Positions 1 through 9,114 of a DNA stretch of 52,988 nt are shown here, in pieces. Source of the DNA: Clostridiales bacterium. Its GTDB lineage: Bacteria > Bacillota > Clostridia > Oscillospirales > Oscillospiraceae. Numbering within the stretch: the first letter of the stretch is position 1; each line of letters begins with the position of its first letter. The translations under genes and the position numbers were made by a program. Where the stretch lies: assembly GCA_021202775.1 (NCBI GenBank), contig JAJQCJ010000082.1:1-52988 (forward strand), written 5' to 3'. Under the pieces are notes generated by a model, which saw only the letters and a list, made by a program, of their open reading frames with translations, had not been told where the DNA came from and did no database searches.

Positions 1-32
1 CCGAGGTTCCCGGGGAAAACCCGAAAAAAAGA

Positions 33-61
33 TTGCATTTTCCGGGGAAACATAGTAAAGT
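33..61 (+). promoter_or_regulatory. Possible sigma-A promoter of the LRR gene
   Basis: TTGCAT (33-38), a 17-nt spacer and TAAAGT (56-61). Transcription would begin near 68, almost on the ATG at 70, which would leave no room for a leader if that ATG were the start. It fits better with a start near 142. Confidence 0.35.
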
Positions 62-69
62 ATTAAGTA

Positions 70-2316
70 ATGTCATGCCTGTACTCTGCTGCTCCGGCCG
101 CTGACCCTCTGGCCGGATGTTTCTACAGGAAAAGGAGTGTTCTGGAAATAAAAAAAGGAATTGCATTGCTGGCTGTGCTGGCACTTTGCGTATCCCTGTT
201 TTCCGTGGCCGTCGCCACAGAGGATGTGGACGATGCTGCGGTTGCCGCCGCCGATATGACGGAAGAGGATGACCCCTCCGTCTCCCCAGACGATTCCTCT
301 GAATCGGAGGAGAGCGACGCCACCACCTACACCACGGACAGCGGCTATACTTACACCCTGTCTGGCGGCACCGCCACCGTCACCGACTACGACGGGGCCG
401 GCGGCGCGGTCACCGTTCCGGCCTCCCTGGACAACTACCCCGTGGTGGCCATCGGGGACAGCGCCTTTGCGAAGCAGACTTCCCTGACCTCTGTCACCCT
501 GTCCGAGGGAATCGTATCAGTGGGCCAGTGTGCCTTTGCTGACTGCACCGGCTTAACCTCCGTCACCCTGCCTGACTCCCTGACAACGCTGGGCCGGGAG
601 GCCTTTTTCGGCTGCACCTCCCTGACCTCCCTGACCATTCCCGCCGGTGTGACCAGCATTGGCATGTGGGTGACCGACGGCTGCACCTCCCTGACCAAAA
701 TCCTGGTGGCGGAGGGGAACAGCGTCTATGCCAGCGTGGACGGCGTCCTCTTCAATGCGGCGCTGACAGAGCTGATCTGCTGCCCCTGCGGGTACACGGG
801 GGACTACGCCGTTCCTGACGGCGTCACCGTCCTTGCCGAATCCGCCTTTGAGGACTGCGCCGGGCTGACCTCTGTGACCCTCCCGGACAGCCTGACCGCC
901 ATCGGGGAGAGCGCCTTCCTGGACTGCACCGGCCTTGTCTCCGTCTCTATGGGGAGCGGCGTCACCTCCATCGAGAGCTATGCCTTCTACGGCTGCACCG
1001 CCCTGACGGGGATTGTCCTGCCGGACAGCGTCACCGAGGTGGGGAACTATGTGTTTGAAAGCTGCACCGCCCTGACCTCCGCCCGCCTCCCCGCCGGCCT
1101 GACCGGTATCAGCGCCGGGATGTTCTATGGCTGCACCAGCCTCAGCGACATCACCCTGCCCGACACCGTCACAGAACTCAACGAGTACGCCTTTGGCGAC
1201 TGCGCCTCCCTCACCGCCCTGGCCCTGCCTGACGGCCTGACCTACCTTGGCTACTGCGCCTTTACCGGCTGCACCCGGCTCACCGCCATGGTGCTGCCCG
1301 CCAGCGTCAGCAGCGTTTACGCCTACGCCTTTAAAAACTGCACCGGTCTGGAGACCGTGACCATTTATAACAACAGCATCACCCTGAATGCCAACGTGTT
1401 TTACGGCTGCGACGCCCTGACCATTTACGGCAACAGCGGCTCCTCCGCCGAGCAGTATGCCGACGCCTATGACATCCCCTTTGTGGCCCTGGACACGGTG
1501 GTAACCGTTGACCTGTCCGACTGCACCGTCACCCTGGAGGGGACGGAATTCGTCTGCGACGGAACCGCCCAGGCGCCTGCCGTCACCGTATCCTATGGGG
1601 ACACCGTGCTGGCAGAGGGGACGGACTACACCCTTTCCTACAGCAACAATGTCCAGCCGGGGACGGCCGCCGTGCTGGTCACCGGCGTCGGCAACTACAC
1701 CGGCAGCCTGACGGCCACCTTCTCCATCACCCTGGCCACCCCGGTGCTGGCCGAGCTGCAAAGCAGTGAGGAGGGCATCCTGGTCAGCTGGACGGAGATT
1801 CCCGGCGCGGAGGGGTACATCCTGTCCCGGGCCAGTGACAGCGGAGCCTTCCAGGAGCTGACCATCGTGGCACAGGGCACCGTGTCCTATCTGGATACCG
1901 ATGTGGTGTCCGGCACCCTGTACCGGTACCGTCTGACGGCGGTCTGCGGCGACGTGTACAGCGCCTCCTCCGCCGAGCAGCAGCTGCAATACCTGATCGC
2001 CGTCACCCCCGCCGACCCGGCGGACCCGGAGACCGAAGACGGGGAGGCAGACACGCCGGCAGATACGCCGGAGGACGACACCTCCGCCGATTCCGCGGAA
2101 ACCGGGTCCTCCTCCACGGAGTCCGGCGATGCGGAAACGGATGCCGCTGATACGTCTGACGCCTCCGCTGAGGCCGACGCCGACGGCTCAACCACCGTCA
2201 CCTCCCTGCACACCAGGGATTCGTCCAACCTGATCCTCTGGTGCGGAGCATTGATTCTCTCGGGTGGCATCCTGGCCGCAGCTGCCCTGCTCCATTTTAA
2301 ACGGAACAGGAAGTAA
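70..2316 (+). CDS. BspA-type leucine-rich-repeat cell-surface protein
   Basis: Predicted exported, membrane-anchored surface protein, probably for adhesion or binding. From the ATG at 70 it has 748 residues. In order it shows a hydrophobic signal segment (about 28-49), an acidic Ser/Glu/Asp linker (50-88), about a dozen LRR_5 repeats of the form AFxxCTxLTSVTLP (roughly 118-450), a small beta domain ending GVGNYTGSLTATFSI, a fibronectin-III-like domain (about 550-640), a Thr/Ser/Asp/Glu-rich stalk and a C-terminal membrane helix followed by KRNRK. The ATG at 70 has no ribosome site. A CTG at 142 lies 4 nt after AAAGGAG (131-137) and would start directly at a classic signal peptide, so the true start may be internal. 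The C-terminus resembles a sortase signal but lacks LPXTG. The ligand is unknown. Confidence 0.8.
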   Translation: MSCLYSAAPAADPLAGCFYRKRSVLEIKKGIALLAVLALCVSLFSVAVATEDVDDAAVAAADMTEEDDPSVSPDDSSESEESDATTYTTDSGYTYTLSGGTATVTDYDGAGGAVTVPASLDNYPVVAIGDSAFAKQTSLTSVTLSEGIVSVGQCAFADCTGLTSVTLPDSLTTLGREAFFGCTSLTSLTIPAGVTSIGMWVTDGCTSLTKILVAEGNSVYASVDGVLFNAALTELICCPCGYTGDYAVPDGVTVLAESAFEDCAGLTSVTLPDSLTAIGESAFLDCTGLVSVSMGSGVTSIESYAFYGCTALTGIVLPDSVTEVGNYVFESCTALTSARLPAGLTGISAGMFYGCTSLSDITLPDTVTELNEYAFGDCASLTALALPDGLTYLGYCAFTGCTRLTAMVLPASVSSVYAYAFKNCTGLETVTIYNNSITLNANVFYGCDALTIYGNSGSSAEQYADAYDIPFVALDTVVTVDLSDCTVTLEGTEFVCDGTAQAPAVTVSYGDTVLAEGTDYTLSYSNNVQPGTAAVLVTGVGNYTGSLTATFSITLATPVLAELQSSEEGILVSWTEIPGAEGYILSRASDSGAFQELTIVAQGTVSYLDTDVVSGTLYRYRLTAVCGDVYSASSAEQQLQYLIAVTPADPADPETEDGEADTPADTPEDDTSADSAETGSSSTESGDAETDAADTSDASAEADADGSTTVTSLHTRDSSNLILWCGALILSGGILAAAALLHFKRNRK

Positions 2317-2357
2317 CGGTTTCGGCTGCACTCGTCCACAGGAATGGAGCCTGCGCT

Positions 2358-3161
2358 TTGGAAAAAATAACCAGCCGTACCAATCCCCTTTTGGGGCATT
2401 TCAAAAAACTGCTGCGGGACCGGAGCTATCGCCGTGCCTGCGGAGAATATGTCGGCGACGGGGTCAAACTGCTGGAGGAAGCCATTCGTTGGCAGGCCCC
2501 TCTGACCGCCGTTCTGCTGACGGAGGACGCCGTCTGCCCACCGCTGCCCCAAGGGGTGCGGCGGGCTGTCCTTCCTTTTGATGTGATGGCCTCGGTCTCC
2601 CCCATGAAGGCCCCTCAGGGCGCCCTGTTTTCCCTGAAGCAGCCCGACCTCCGGCCGCCGGAGGCGCTGGAGGGCAGCCGCTACCTGATTCTGGACGGCC
2701 TGCAGGACCCTGGCAATGTGGGGACCATCTGGCGCACCGCCGACGCCTTTGGGGCGGACGGCCTGCTGCTGACCGGCCACTGCGCCGACCCCCTGGGCTG
2801 GAAGGCGGTCCGGGCCAGCATGGGGGCGGCCTTCCGCCTTCCGGTGTGGGAGGCAGAGTATGACGCGCTGCTGCCCCTGTTGGAGAGGAGCGGTCTCCCC
2901 CTGTACGCCACCGCCCTGCGGGAGGATACGGTGGCGCTGCACAACGCCGACCTGTCCCGGTGCGCCGTCGCCATCGGCAGCGAAGGCCACGGCGTCTCTG
3001 ACCGGCTGCTGAACGCCTGCCGGGAGACGGTGAAAATCCCCATGGAGCCCCAATGCGAATCGCTGAACGCGGCCACCGCCGCCGCCGTGGTGCTGTGGGA
3101 GTGGTACCGCAGCGACGCGGGGCAGGAACCGGGGCGGGACGCCCCTTCGTACCGGCTGTAA
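2358..3161 (+). CDS. TrmH/SpoU-family RNA 2'-O-methyltransferase
   Basis: SAM-dependent ribose methyltransferase of the SPOUT class, 267 residues, probably acting on rRNA or tRNA. An N-terminal substrate-binding (SpoU_sub_bind) region is followed by the knotted catalytic domain. Motif 1 is GLQDPGNVGTIWRTADAFG (about residues 115-133), motif 2 is AIGSEGHGVS and motif 3 is IPMEPQCESLNAATAAAV. The start is TTG at 2358, with GGAG at 2346-2349 giving about 8 nt spacing; the nearby ATG at 2344 is out of frame. Only 41 nt separate it from the LRR gene, with no terminator visible between them, so some co-transcription is possible. The exact target nucleotide cannot be told from sequence. Confidence 0.88.
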   Translation: MEKITSRTNPLLGHFKKLLRDRSYRRACGEYVGDGVKLLEEAIRWQAPLTAVLLTEDAVCPPLPQGVRRAVLPFDVMASVSPMKAPQGALFSLKQPDLRPPEALEGSRYLILDGLQDPGNVGTIWRTADAFGADGLLLTGHCADPLGWKAVRASMGAAFRLPVWEAEYDALLPLLERSGLPLYATALREDTVALHNADLSRCAVAIGSEGHGVSDRLLNACRETVKIPMEPQCESLNAATAAAVVLWEWYRSDAGQEPGRDAPSYRL

Positions 3162-3244
3162 CGGGCAACCGTACAGGCCTCCCGCCGGGCCCGGTCCGCC
3201 GGGGGAATAGATCATGTGAAAAAAGGGAAAGTGAGGACTTCATC

Positions 3245-3430
3245 GTGGATAAAAAAAATCTCAACAAAATACTTACCTTTGTCTATATGGCGCTGCTGGC
3301 CATCGGCGTTCTGCTCTTTGTCACCTCCAACTTCCTGACCGGCGACACGGACTATGTCAGGCTGGGGGTCGGTATCGCCTGCGGCCTGCTGTCCAGCTTC
3401 GTGAAAACCTACATCGATATGAACCAGTAA
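3245..3430 (+). CDS. Small two-helix membrane protein, unknown function
   Basis: A 61-residue protein starting at GTG 3245, chosen because GTGAGGA (3231-3237) sits 7 nt upstream; the frame is open further upstream but only over the end of the methyltransferase gene. It has a short polar N-terminus (DKKNLNKIL), a helix FVYMALLAIGVLLFVTSNFL, a polar turn and a second hydrophobic stretch LGVGIACGLLSSF. I do not recognise a family. It lies between an RNA methylase and ecfT, and nothing in the sequence ties it to either. Confidence 0.55.
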   Translation: MDKKNLNKILTFVYMALLAIGVLLFVTSNFLTGDTDYVRLGVGIACGLLSSFVKTYIDMNQ

Positions 3431-3483
3431 ACCAGTAACTTAACGGGCGGCGCGCCTGCGCCTCCGTCCCTGTTTGCGTGGCC

Positions 3484-3509
3484 TGCGGACCCACGGAAAA
3501 TGGTCCGCA
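3484..3509 (+). terminator. Hairpin upstream of ecfT
   Basis: TGCGGACC (3484-3491) pairs perfectly with GGTCCGCA (3502-3509), loop of 10 nt, followed by AATTTATGTTT. It could be a weak terminator for the upstream genes or a leader hairpin of ecfT. Confidence 0.35.
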
Positions 3510-3543
3510 AATTTATGTTTGATTGATAGAAGGAGGGGCCGGT

Positions 3544-4353
3544 ATGCTGAAGGACATTACGCTGGGTCAGTATTTTCCGGGAGATTCTGTGGTGCATCGG
3601 TTAGACCCCAGGACAAAGCTGATTTTGGTGGTGGTCTACATTGTGGCCCTGTTTTTGGCGGAGAGCTTTCTGACCTATGCCATCATGTTCCTGATTCTGG
3701 CCGGTTGTATTCACGCCTCCAAAGTGGGCGTGAAGCCCATCGTCCGGGGCATGCGGCCGGTGCTGATCATTCTGATTTTCACCGGTGTGCTGAACCTGTT
3801 TTACGCCACCGGCGGCGTGGAGCTGGTTCATATCGGATTCATCCACATCTACAGCGACGGCGTCAAGACGGCGGTGTTCATGGTGGCGCGGATCATGATG
3901 CTGATTTCCGGCACCTTCCTGCTGACCTACACCACCTCCCCCATCCAGCTGACGGACGCCATCGAGAGCCTGCTGGGGCCGCTGAAGAAGCTCCATGTGC
4001 CGGTCCACGACCTGGCCATGATGATGTCCATCGCCCTGCGGTTTATCCCCACCCTGATTGAGGAGACGGACAAGATCATGTCCGCCCAGAAGGCCCGCGG
4101 GGCGGACTTTGAGACGGGCAGCCTCATCGACCGGGCCAAGGCCATGGTGCCCCTGCTGGTGCCCCTGTTCATCTCGGCCTTCCGCCGGGCGGACGAACTG
4201 GCCACGGCCATGGAGTGCCGCTGTTATCATGGCGGCCAGGGCCGCACCCGGCTGCGCCAGCTGAAATACGTCAGAAACGATTACGCCGCCCTGGCGGGGG
4301 GCCTGGCCCTGTGCGTCCTGGTGGGGGTGCTGGGCGTGGGTTACGGGCTGTGA
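3544..4353 (+). CDS. ecfT: ECF transporter transmembrane (T) component EcfT
   Basis: Scaffold membrane subunit of energy-coupling-factor transporters, which links substrate-binding S components to the ABC ATPases for vitamin or metal uptake. 269 residues with several hydrophobic helices in the N-terminal half and the coupling region with QKARGAD (first Ala-Arg-Gly motif) and AMECRCY (a degenerate second one, AR replaced by CR). Start ATG 3544 has AAGGAGG about 6 nt upstream; an in-frame TTG at 3523 lacks one. Gene order ecfT-truA is conserved in Firmicutes, but the ecfA1/ecfA2 ATPase genes that normally precede ecfT are absent here. Confidence 0.9.
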   Translation: MLKDITLGQYFPGDSVVHRLDPRTKLILVVVYIVALFLAESFLTYAIMFLILAGCIHASKVGVKPIVRGMRPVLIILIFTGVLNLFYATGGVELVHIGFIHIYSDGVKTAVFMVARIMMLISGTFLLTYTTSPIQLTDAIESLLGPLKKLHVPVHDLAMMMSIALRFIPTLIEETDKIMSAQKARGADFETGSLIDRAKAMVPLLVPLFISAFRRADELATAMECRCYHGGQGRTRLRQLKYVRNDYAALAGGLALCVLVGVLGVGYGL

Positions 4354-4355
4354 CC

Positions 4356-5138
4356 ATGCGGAACATCGCCCTGAAGCTGATGTATGTGGGGACGGCCTAC
4401 CACGGCTGGCAGCGGCAGAAGAACGCCATGACGGTGCAGGAGATGCTGGAGACCTGCGTGGCCAAGGTGGTGAAGCACCCGGTCAAATTCACCGGGGCGG
4501 GGCGGACAGACGCCGGGGTTCACGCGGAGGTCTACATCGCCAACTTCCGCACGGACTGCAGCATTCCCTGCGACCGGATGCCCCTGGCCTTCAACGCCCG
4601 GCTGCCGGGGGACATTGTGGTGCTGGCCGCCCGGCAGGTGTCGGAGGACTTCAACGCCATCGGCTCCTGCCTCCGGAAGGAGTACACCTATCGGGTGTAT
4701 AACTCCCGCATCCGCAACGCCTTTTATGTGGACCGGGCCTGTTTTTATCCCAAGCGGCTGGACGAGGGCTTTTTGCAGGACGCGGCCAGCCGCTTTGTGG
4801 GCACCCACGATTTCAGCGCCGTCCGGGATGTGGGCACCCCCACCCGCACCAACGTCCGCACCATTTTCTACTTCACCGTCAGCCGGAGCGGGGAGCTCAT
4901 CGAGCTGCGGGTCTGCGCCGACGGCTTTTTGTATAACCAGGTGCGGTGCATGGTGGGCACCATCCTCTATGCATCGGAGGGGAAGTTCCGCCCGGAGGAC
5001 ATCGACGGTATTCTGGCCCGAAAAAATCGCACGGAGGCAGGCCCCACCATGCCGCCGGAGGGCCTGTATATGACAAAGCTCTGGTATCGGGAGCCGGTGG
5101 GACTGGAGACGGACCCGACGGAGGACGGGTCGGACTGA
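4356..5138 (+). CDS. truA: tRNA pseudouridine(38-40) synthase TruA
   Basis: Isomerises uridines 38, 39 and 40 in the tRNA anticodon stem-loop to pseudouridine. 260 residues, normal for TruA. The catalytic aspartate lies in GRTDAGVHA (about residue 52), the N-terminal YVGTAYHGWQRQ motif is intact and so is the C-terminal FLYNQVRCMVGT motif. The ATG is only 2 nt after the ecfT stop, indicating translational coupling. The gene neighbourhood is the usual ecfT-truA pair. Confidence 0.95.
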   Translation: MRNIALKLMYVGTAYHGWQRQKNAMTVQEMLETCVAKVVKHPVKFTGAGRTDAGVHAEVYIANFRTDCSIPCDRMPLAFNARLPGDIVVLAARQVSEDFNAIGSCLRKEYTYRVYNSRIRNAFYVDRACFYPKRLDEGFLQDAASRFVGTHDFSAVRDVGTPTRTNVRTIFYFTVSRSGELIELRVCADGFLYNQVRCMVGTILYASEGKFRPEDIDGILARKNRTEAGPTMPPEGLYMTKLWYREPVGLETDPTEDGSD

Positions 5139-5176
5139 GTCGCCGCCTTTCACCGGGCGGGAAAGGGAAGGCAGCT

Positions 5177-6370
5177 ATGACAGCGAAACGACTGAAAAAG
5201 AAAAAAAAGACCGCGACGGAACCCAAGCCGCTGCCCATTCCCGTCCGCGTGCTGGTGCGGCTGATCGCCATCGTCGTGACCTGCATCATGGTGCTGGGGG
5301 CGGTGCTCTTCATCGTGTACCGGGACACCGTCTCCCTGGACGGCGTGGTGCGCTACTTCCTGTATCGGAACATTGAGCGGGACGAGGACGGCGAGGCCCA
5401 GGACTTCACCTTCAGCTCGGATGCAGCGGACGCCTACGCCATGGTGGGGGACAATCTGGTGATCTGCGCCAGCAACTCCGTCCAGGTCTACTCCATCTCC
5501 GGCAGCCAGCTGCTGGAGGAATCGGTGCAGTTCACCACGCCGGTGGCCCTGTCGACGGGGAATACCGCCGTGGTCTACGACCTGGGGGGCAACGACCTGA
5601 TGGTGATTCAGGGGGAGGAGATTGTCTTTTCCTACAGCACGGAATCCAATTACGCCATCCTGGGGGCACGCCTGAACGACAACGGCTACCTGTCGGTGGT
5701 GGAGGAGGCCGCCGGGTACAAGGCGGCTGTCACGGTATTTGATGAGGACTACGACCCGGTGCTGAAGGAGAATATTTCCAGTGCCTACGTCATGGACGCC
5801 CTGGTGTCTCCGGACAACGACACCCTGGCCCTGATCACCATTGGCCAGGAGGACACCTCCTTTGCCAGCTATCTGGAGCTGTACGAGTGCGCCACCGGGG
5901 AGAAGCTGGTGGGCCTGAACCTGGGCACCGACACGGTGCTGGACCTGTACTGGACGGGGGACACCATCCGCATCCAGACGGAGAGCGGCATCCTGCTGGT
6001 GGACGGCAGCGGAACGCTGCTGAACAGCTGGTCGGACAGCACCCAGTATCTGCAAAACTTTGCCCTGGGCGGGGTGAACTTCTCCGTGGAGCTGATGGGA
6101 AAATACCGGGCGGGCAGCATGGGCCAGCTGATGGTCATCGATGAAAACGGAGACGCCTTCGCCTCCCGGGCCATCCGGGAGGAGGTGCTGTCCGTCTCGG
6201 TGGCGGAGCGGTATATCGCCGTGCTGACGGCGAACCGGCTGATGATCTTCACACGGGATCTGGACGAATACGCCTCCATCGCCAACGGCGGCGAGACCAC
6301 GGTGCTGATGCGCTCTGACGGCTCCGCCATGCTGATCGGGGACGGCACCGCTCACCTGTATGTGCCGTAA
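5177..6370 (+). CDS. DUF5711-family membrane-anchored beta-propeller-like protein
   Basis: 397 residues. A lysine-rich cytoplasmic N-terminus (KRLKKKKK) is followed by one membrane helix (about 25-52, VLVRLIAIVVTCIMVLGAV) and a long extracytoplasmic part made of short repeated beta-strand units (for example VGDNLVICAS, TGNTAVVYDL, DNGYLSVVEE), which suggests a WD40/PQQ-like propeller. It matches what I know of DUF5711, a family common in Oscillospirales and without assigned function. The start ATG 5177 was chosen because GGAAGG lies just upstream and the membrane anchor follows directly. It lies 38 nt after truA in the same orientation. Confidence 0.7.
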   Translation: MTAKRLKKKKKTATEPKPLPIPVRVLVRLIAIVVTCIMVLGAVLFIVYRDTVSLDGVVRYFLYRNIERDEDGEAQDFTFSSDAADAYAMVGDNLVICASNSVQVYSISGSQLLEESVQFTTPVALSTGNTAVVYDLGGNDLMVIQGEEIVFSYSTESNYAILGARLNDNGYLSVVEEAAGYKAAVTVFDEDYDPVLKENISSAYVMDALVSPDNDTLALITIGQEDTSFASYLELYECATGEKLVGLNLGTDTVLDLYWTGDTIRIQTESGILLVDGSGTLLNSWSDSTQYLQNFALGGVNFSVELMGKYRAGSMGQLMVIDENGDAFASRAIREEVLSVSVAERYIAVLTANRLMIFTRDLDEYASIANGGETTVLMRSDGSAMLIGDGTAHLYVP

Positions 6371-6445
6371 CGGGGTTGGCGTCGGAAAAGTTCGCAGTTT
6401 TTTTTAGAAAAATTTGCGATTGGACATAAAATATTCATAACCCCG

Positions 6446-6454
6446 TGCTATACT
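6446..6454 (+). promoter_or_regulatory. Extended -10 promoter for clpE
   Basis: TGCTATACT gives an extended -10 (TGn at 6446-6448, TATACT at 6449-6454). No good -35 is found 17 nt upstream. No CtsR heptad repeat or CIRCE element is visible, which is unusual for a Firmicute clp gene. Confidence 0.4.
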
Positions 6455-6518
6455 GGGTAGGAAAACGGGGCAGGGAACCCCAGGTTGTACAGGCGCACAA
6501 ACGCAAGGAGTAATGAAC

Positions 6519-9080
6519 ATGAAACCTACACTTTGCTCAAGATGCAAAAAGAACGTTGCAGTCGTTTTTATCACGCGGCTGGAGAACGGTGAAACAAAGA
6601 ACGAGGGGCTGTGCCTGAAATGCGCAAAAGAGCTGGGCATTCAGCCTGTAAACGAACTGATAGATAAGATGGGCATTTCCGAAGAGGATATGGAGAACCT
6701 GACCGGCGAAATGATGAACGCCTTTGGCGGCCCGGAGGCTTTGGAGGAGATGACGGACGGCGAGGAACGCACGGAAGAGGACGAGGACCATAAAACCGCC
6801 ACCTTCCCCTACCTGAATAAACTCTTTAACCACAACCAGTCCGGCCGCGCCCAGGACGACAGCAGCGGCAGCAGCCGACAGGACCGGAAAAATGAACCCC
6901 CCAGAGACCGCTCCGCCCAGAATCAGAAGGGCGGCAAGCGGAAGTTTTTGGAGAGCTATTGCCAGTCCCTGACCGACCGGGCCAGGGAGGGCAAACTGGA
7001 CAACATCGTTGGCCGCCAGGAGGAGATCAGCCGTGTGATTCAGATTCTGAACCGCCGGCAGAAGAACAATCCCTGCCTGATCGGTGAACCCGGCGTGGGC
7101 AAGACGGCCATCGCCGAGGGCCTGGCCATCCGCATTGTTCAGGGCAACGTCCCCTACAAGCTGCGGGACAAGGAGGTTTATCTGCTGGACCTGACCGCCC
7201 TGGTGGCAGGCACCCAGTTCCGGGGCCAGTTTGAGAGCCGGATGAAGGGCCTGATCGAGGAGATCAAGTCGGTGGGCAATATCATCCTGGTCATTGACGA
7301 GGTACACAACATCGTAGGCGCCGGGGACGCCGAGGGCAGCATGAACGCGGCAAACATCCTGAAGCCCGCCCTGTCCAGGGGGGAGATTCAGGTCATCGGC
7401 GCCACCACCTTTAACGAATACCGCAAGTATATCGAAAAGGACACCGCCCTGGAGCGGCGGTTCCAGCCGGTGACGGTGGCGGAGCCCTCCATTGAGGACG
7501 CCGTTGAGGTCATCCGGGGGGTGGCCCACTACTATGAGGACTATCATCAGGTCATCATCCCCGACGCGGTGGCCAGGGACGCGGTGCTGCTCTCTGAGCG
7601 GTATATCACCGACCGGTACCTGCCGGACAAGGCCATCGACCTGATCGACGAAGCCTGCTCCGATGTGAACCTGCACAACGCCAACCTGGCAAAAATCGCC
7701 GCGCTGGAAAAGGACAAGGCCGACCTGGAGAAGGAGCAGGAGCTGCTCCAGCTCCAGAACAGCCAGCAGAGCGAAACCCATAACAATGAGCTGACCGCCA
7801 ATGAGAAGCAGATTTCCCGCTGCCGTCAGGAGCTGTCCAACCTGAACGCCGCCCGGCAGAATCTGCGGGCCAACACCTCCCTGACAGAGGAGGAGCGGGA
7901 GGAGCGGCTCCGCCAGAACGTGGAACAGACCCAGAAGGTCAAGACGGAGATGGCAAAGCTCCAGGAGCATCGCCGCAAAATCCAGGAGGCCGACGCTGAC
8001 CGCAACTTTGAGCAGCGGGCCATTATCCAGAGCAAAATCCTCCAGACGGAGAATCAGCTCAGTACGTTAAAGGCCATCCCCCGCCCGGAGCTGAGCGTGG
8101 AAAATCTGGCCCGGGTCATTGAGCAATGGACGGACATCCCCGCCAGCCGTATTCAGGAGGTGGAGTTTGCCCGGCTGTCCACCCTGGGTGACCGGCTGAA
8201 GGAGCACATTGTGGGCCAGGACGAGGCGGTGGAGGCTGTCACCGCCGCCATCCGCCGGAACCGTGTGGGTATCTCCCCCAAGCACAAGCCGGTGTCCTTC
8301 ATCTTCGTGGGCTCCACCGGCGTGGGCAAGACGGAGCTGGTGAAGCGTCTGGCGGAGGACCTGTTCAGCACGCCGGACTCCCTGATTCGGCTGGATATGT
8401 CGGAGTATATGGAGACCTATGCGGTGTCCAAGATGATCGGCTCCCCTCCGGGCTATGTGGGCTATGACGAGGCGGGCCAGCTGACGGAGCGGGTGCGCCG
8501 CAAGCCCTATTCCGTCATCCTGTTTGACGAAATCGAGAAGGCCCACCCGGATGTGCTGAACATCATGCTGCAGATTCTGGATGACGGCCAGCTCACCGAC
8601 TCCCATGGCCGCAAGGTGAATTTCGAGAACACGGTGATCGTTATGACCTCCAACGCCGGCAGCAATGAGCAGGTGGGCAGCGTGGGCTTCGGCAAGACGG
8701 TGAACGAGCAGGACAAGGATAAGACCATGAAGGCCCTCCAGGGCTTCTTGCGTCCGGAGTTTCTCAACCGGGTGGATGAGATCATTCACTTCAACCGCCT
8801 CAGCGAGGAGAACTTCCGCGCCATCGCCGGCATCATGCTGGGTGAGCTGCGGGACGCCCTGGCGGAGAAGCGCATCACCTTCACCTGGGACGACAGCCTG
8901 CTGGACTACCTGACGGAGAAATCCTACTCCCTGACCTACGGGGCCAGAAACCTGCGCCGGCTGATTCAGAAGGAGCTGGAGGACTCGATTGCCAGCGTGC
9001 TGATCGAGCAGTATATGACCACCATCACCCGGATGCACGCCAGCGCCGGAGAGAATGGCATTGTGCTCCAGTCCCAGTGA
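6519..9080 (+). CDS. clpE: ClpE-type AAA+ unfoldase with N-terminal zinc finger
   Basis: Hsp100/Clp ATPase, predicted to unfold proteins and feed them to ClpP. 853 residues. A four-cysteine zinc finger (C6, C9, C32, C35) at the N-terminus, typical of ClpE, is followed by an acidic linker. AAA domain 1 has GEPGVGKT (189-196) and Walker B IDE (259-261). A long coiled-coil middle domain (about 390-520) comes next. AAA domain 2 has GSTGVGKT (598-605) and FDE (669-671). A VGF tripeptide (722-724) matches the ClpP-docking loop of ClpC/ClpE. The ATG at 6519 is preferred over 6513 because AAGGAG (6505-6510) is 8 nt away rather than 2. The middle domain looks longer than in ClpC. Confidence 0.88.
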   Translation: MKPTLCSRCKKNVAVVFITRLENGETKNEGLCLKCAKELGIQPVNELIDKMGISEEDMENLTGEMMNAFGGPEALEEMTDGEERTEEDEDHKTATFPYLNKLFNHNQSGRAQDDSSGSSRQDRKNEPPRDRSAQNQKGGKRKFLESYCQSLTDRAREGKLDNIVGRQEEISRVIQILNRRQKNNPCLIGEPGVGKTAIAEGLAIRIVQGNVPYKLRDKEVYLLDLTALVAGTQFRGQFESRMKGLIEEIKSVGNIILVIDEVHNIVGAGDAEGSMNAANILKPALSRGEIQVIGATTFNEYRKYIEKDTALERRFQPVTVAEPSIEDAVEVIRGVAHYYEDYHQVIIPDAVARDAVLLSERYITDRYLPDKAIDLIDEACSDVNLHNANLAKIAALEKDKADLEKEQELLQLQNSQQSETHNNELTANEKQISRCRQELSNLNAARQNLRANTSLTEEEREERLRQNVEQTQKVKTEMAKLQEHRRKIQEADADRNFEQRAIIQSKILQTENQLSTLKAIPRPELSVENLARVIEQWTDIPASRIQEVEFARLSTLGDRLKEHIVGQDEAVEAVTAAIRRNRVGISPKHKPVSFIFVGSTGVGKTELVKRLAEDLFSTPDSLIRLDMSEYMETYAVSKMIGSPPGYVGYDEAGQLTERVRRKPYSVILFDEIEKAHPDVLNIMLQILDDGQLTDSHGRKVNFENTVIVMTSNAGSNEQVGSVGFGKTVNEQDKDKTMKALQGFLRPEFLNRVDEIIHFNRLSEENFRAIAGIMLGELRDALAEKRITFTWDDSLLDYLTEKSYSLTYGARNLRRLIQKELEDSIASVLIEQYMTTITRMHASAGENGIVLQSQ

Positions 9081-9114
9081 CGGGCCGTAAAAGTTGGAAA
9101 GAGAAGTGAGAAAC

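Noticed and set aside
553-1989. 478-codon minus-strand frame opposite the LRR gene
   Set aside because: Its repeats mirror the LRR repeats of the plus strand; no independent evidence.
6371-6512. CtsR or CIRCE operator before clpE
   Set aside because: Neither the GGTCAAA heptad repeat nor the TTAGCACTC/GAGTGCTAA pair is present.
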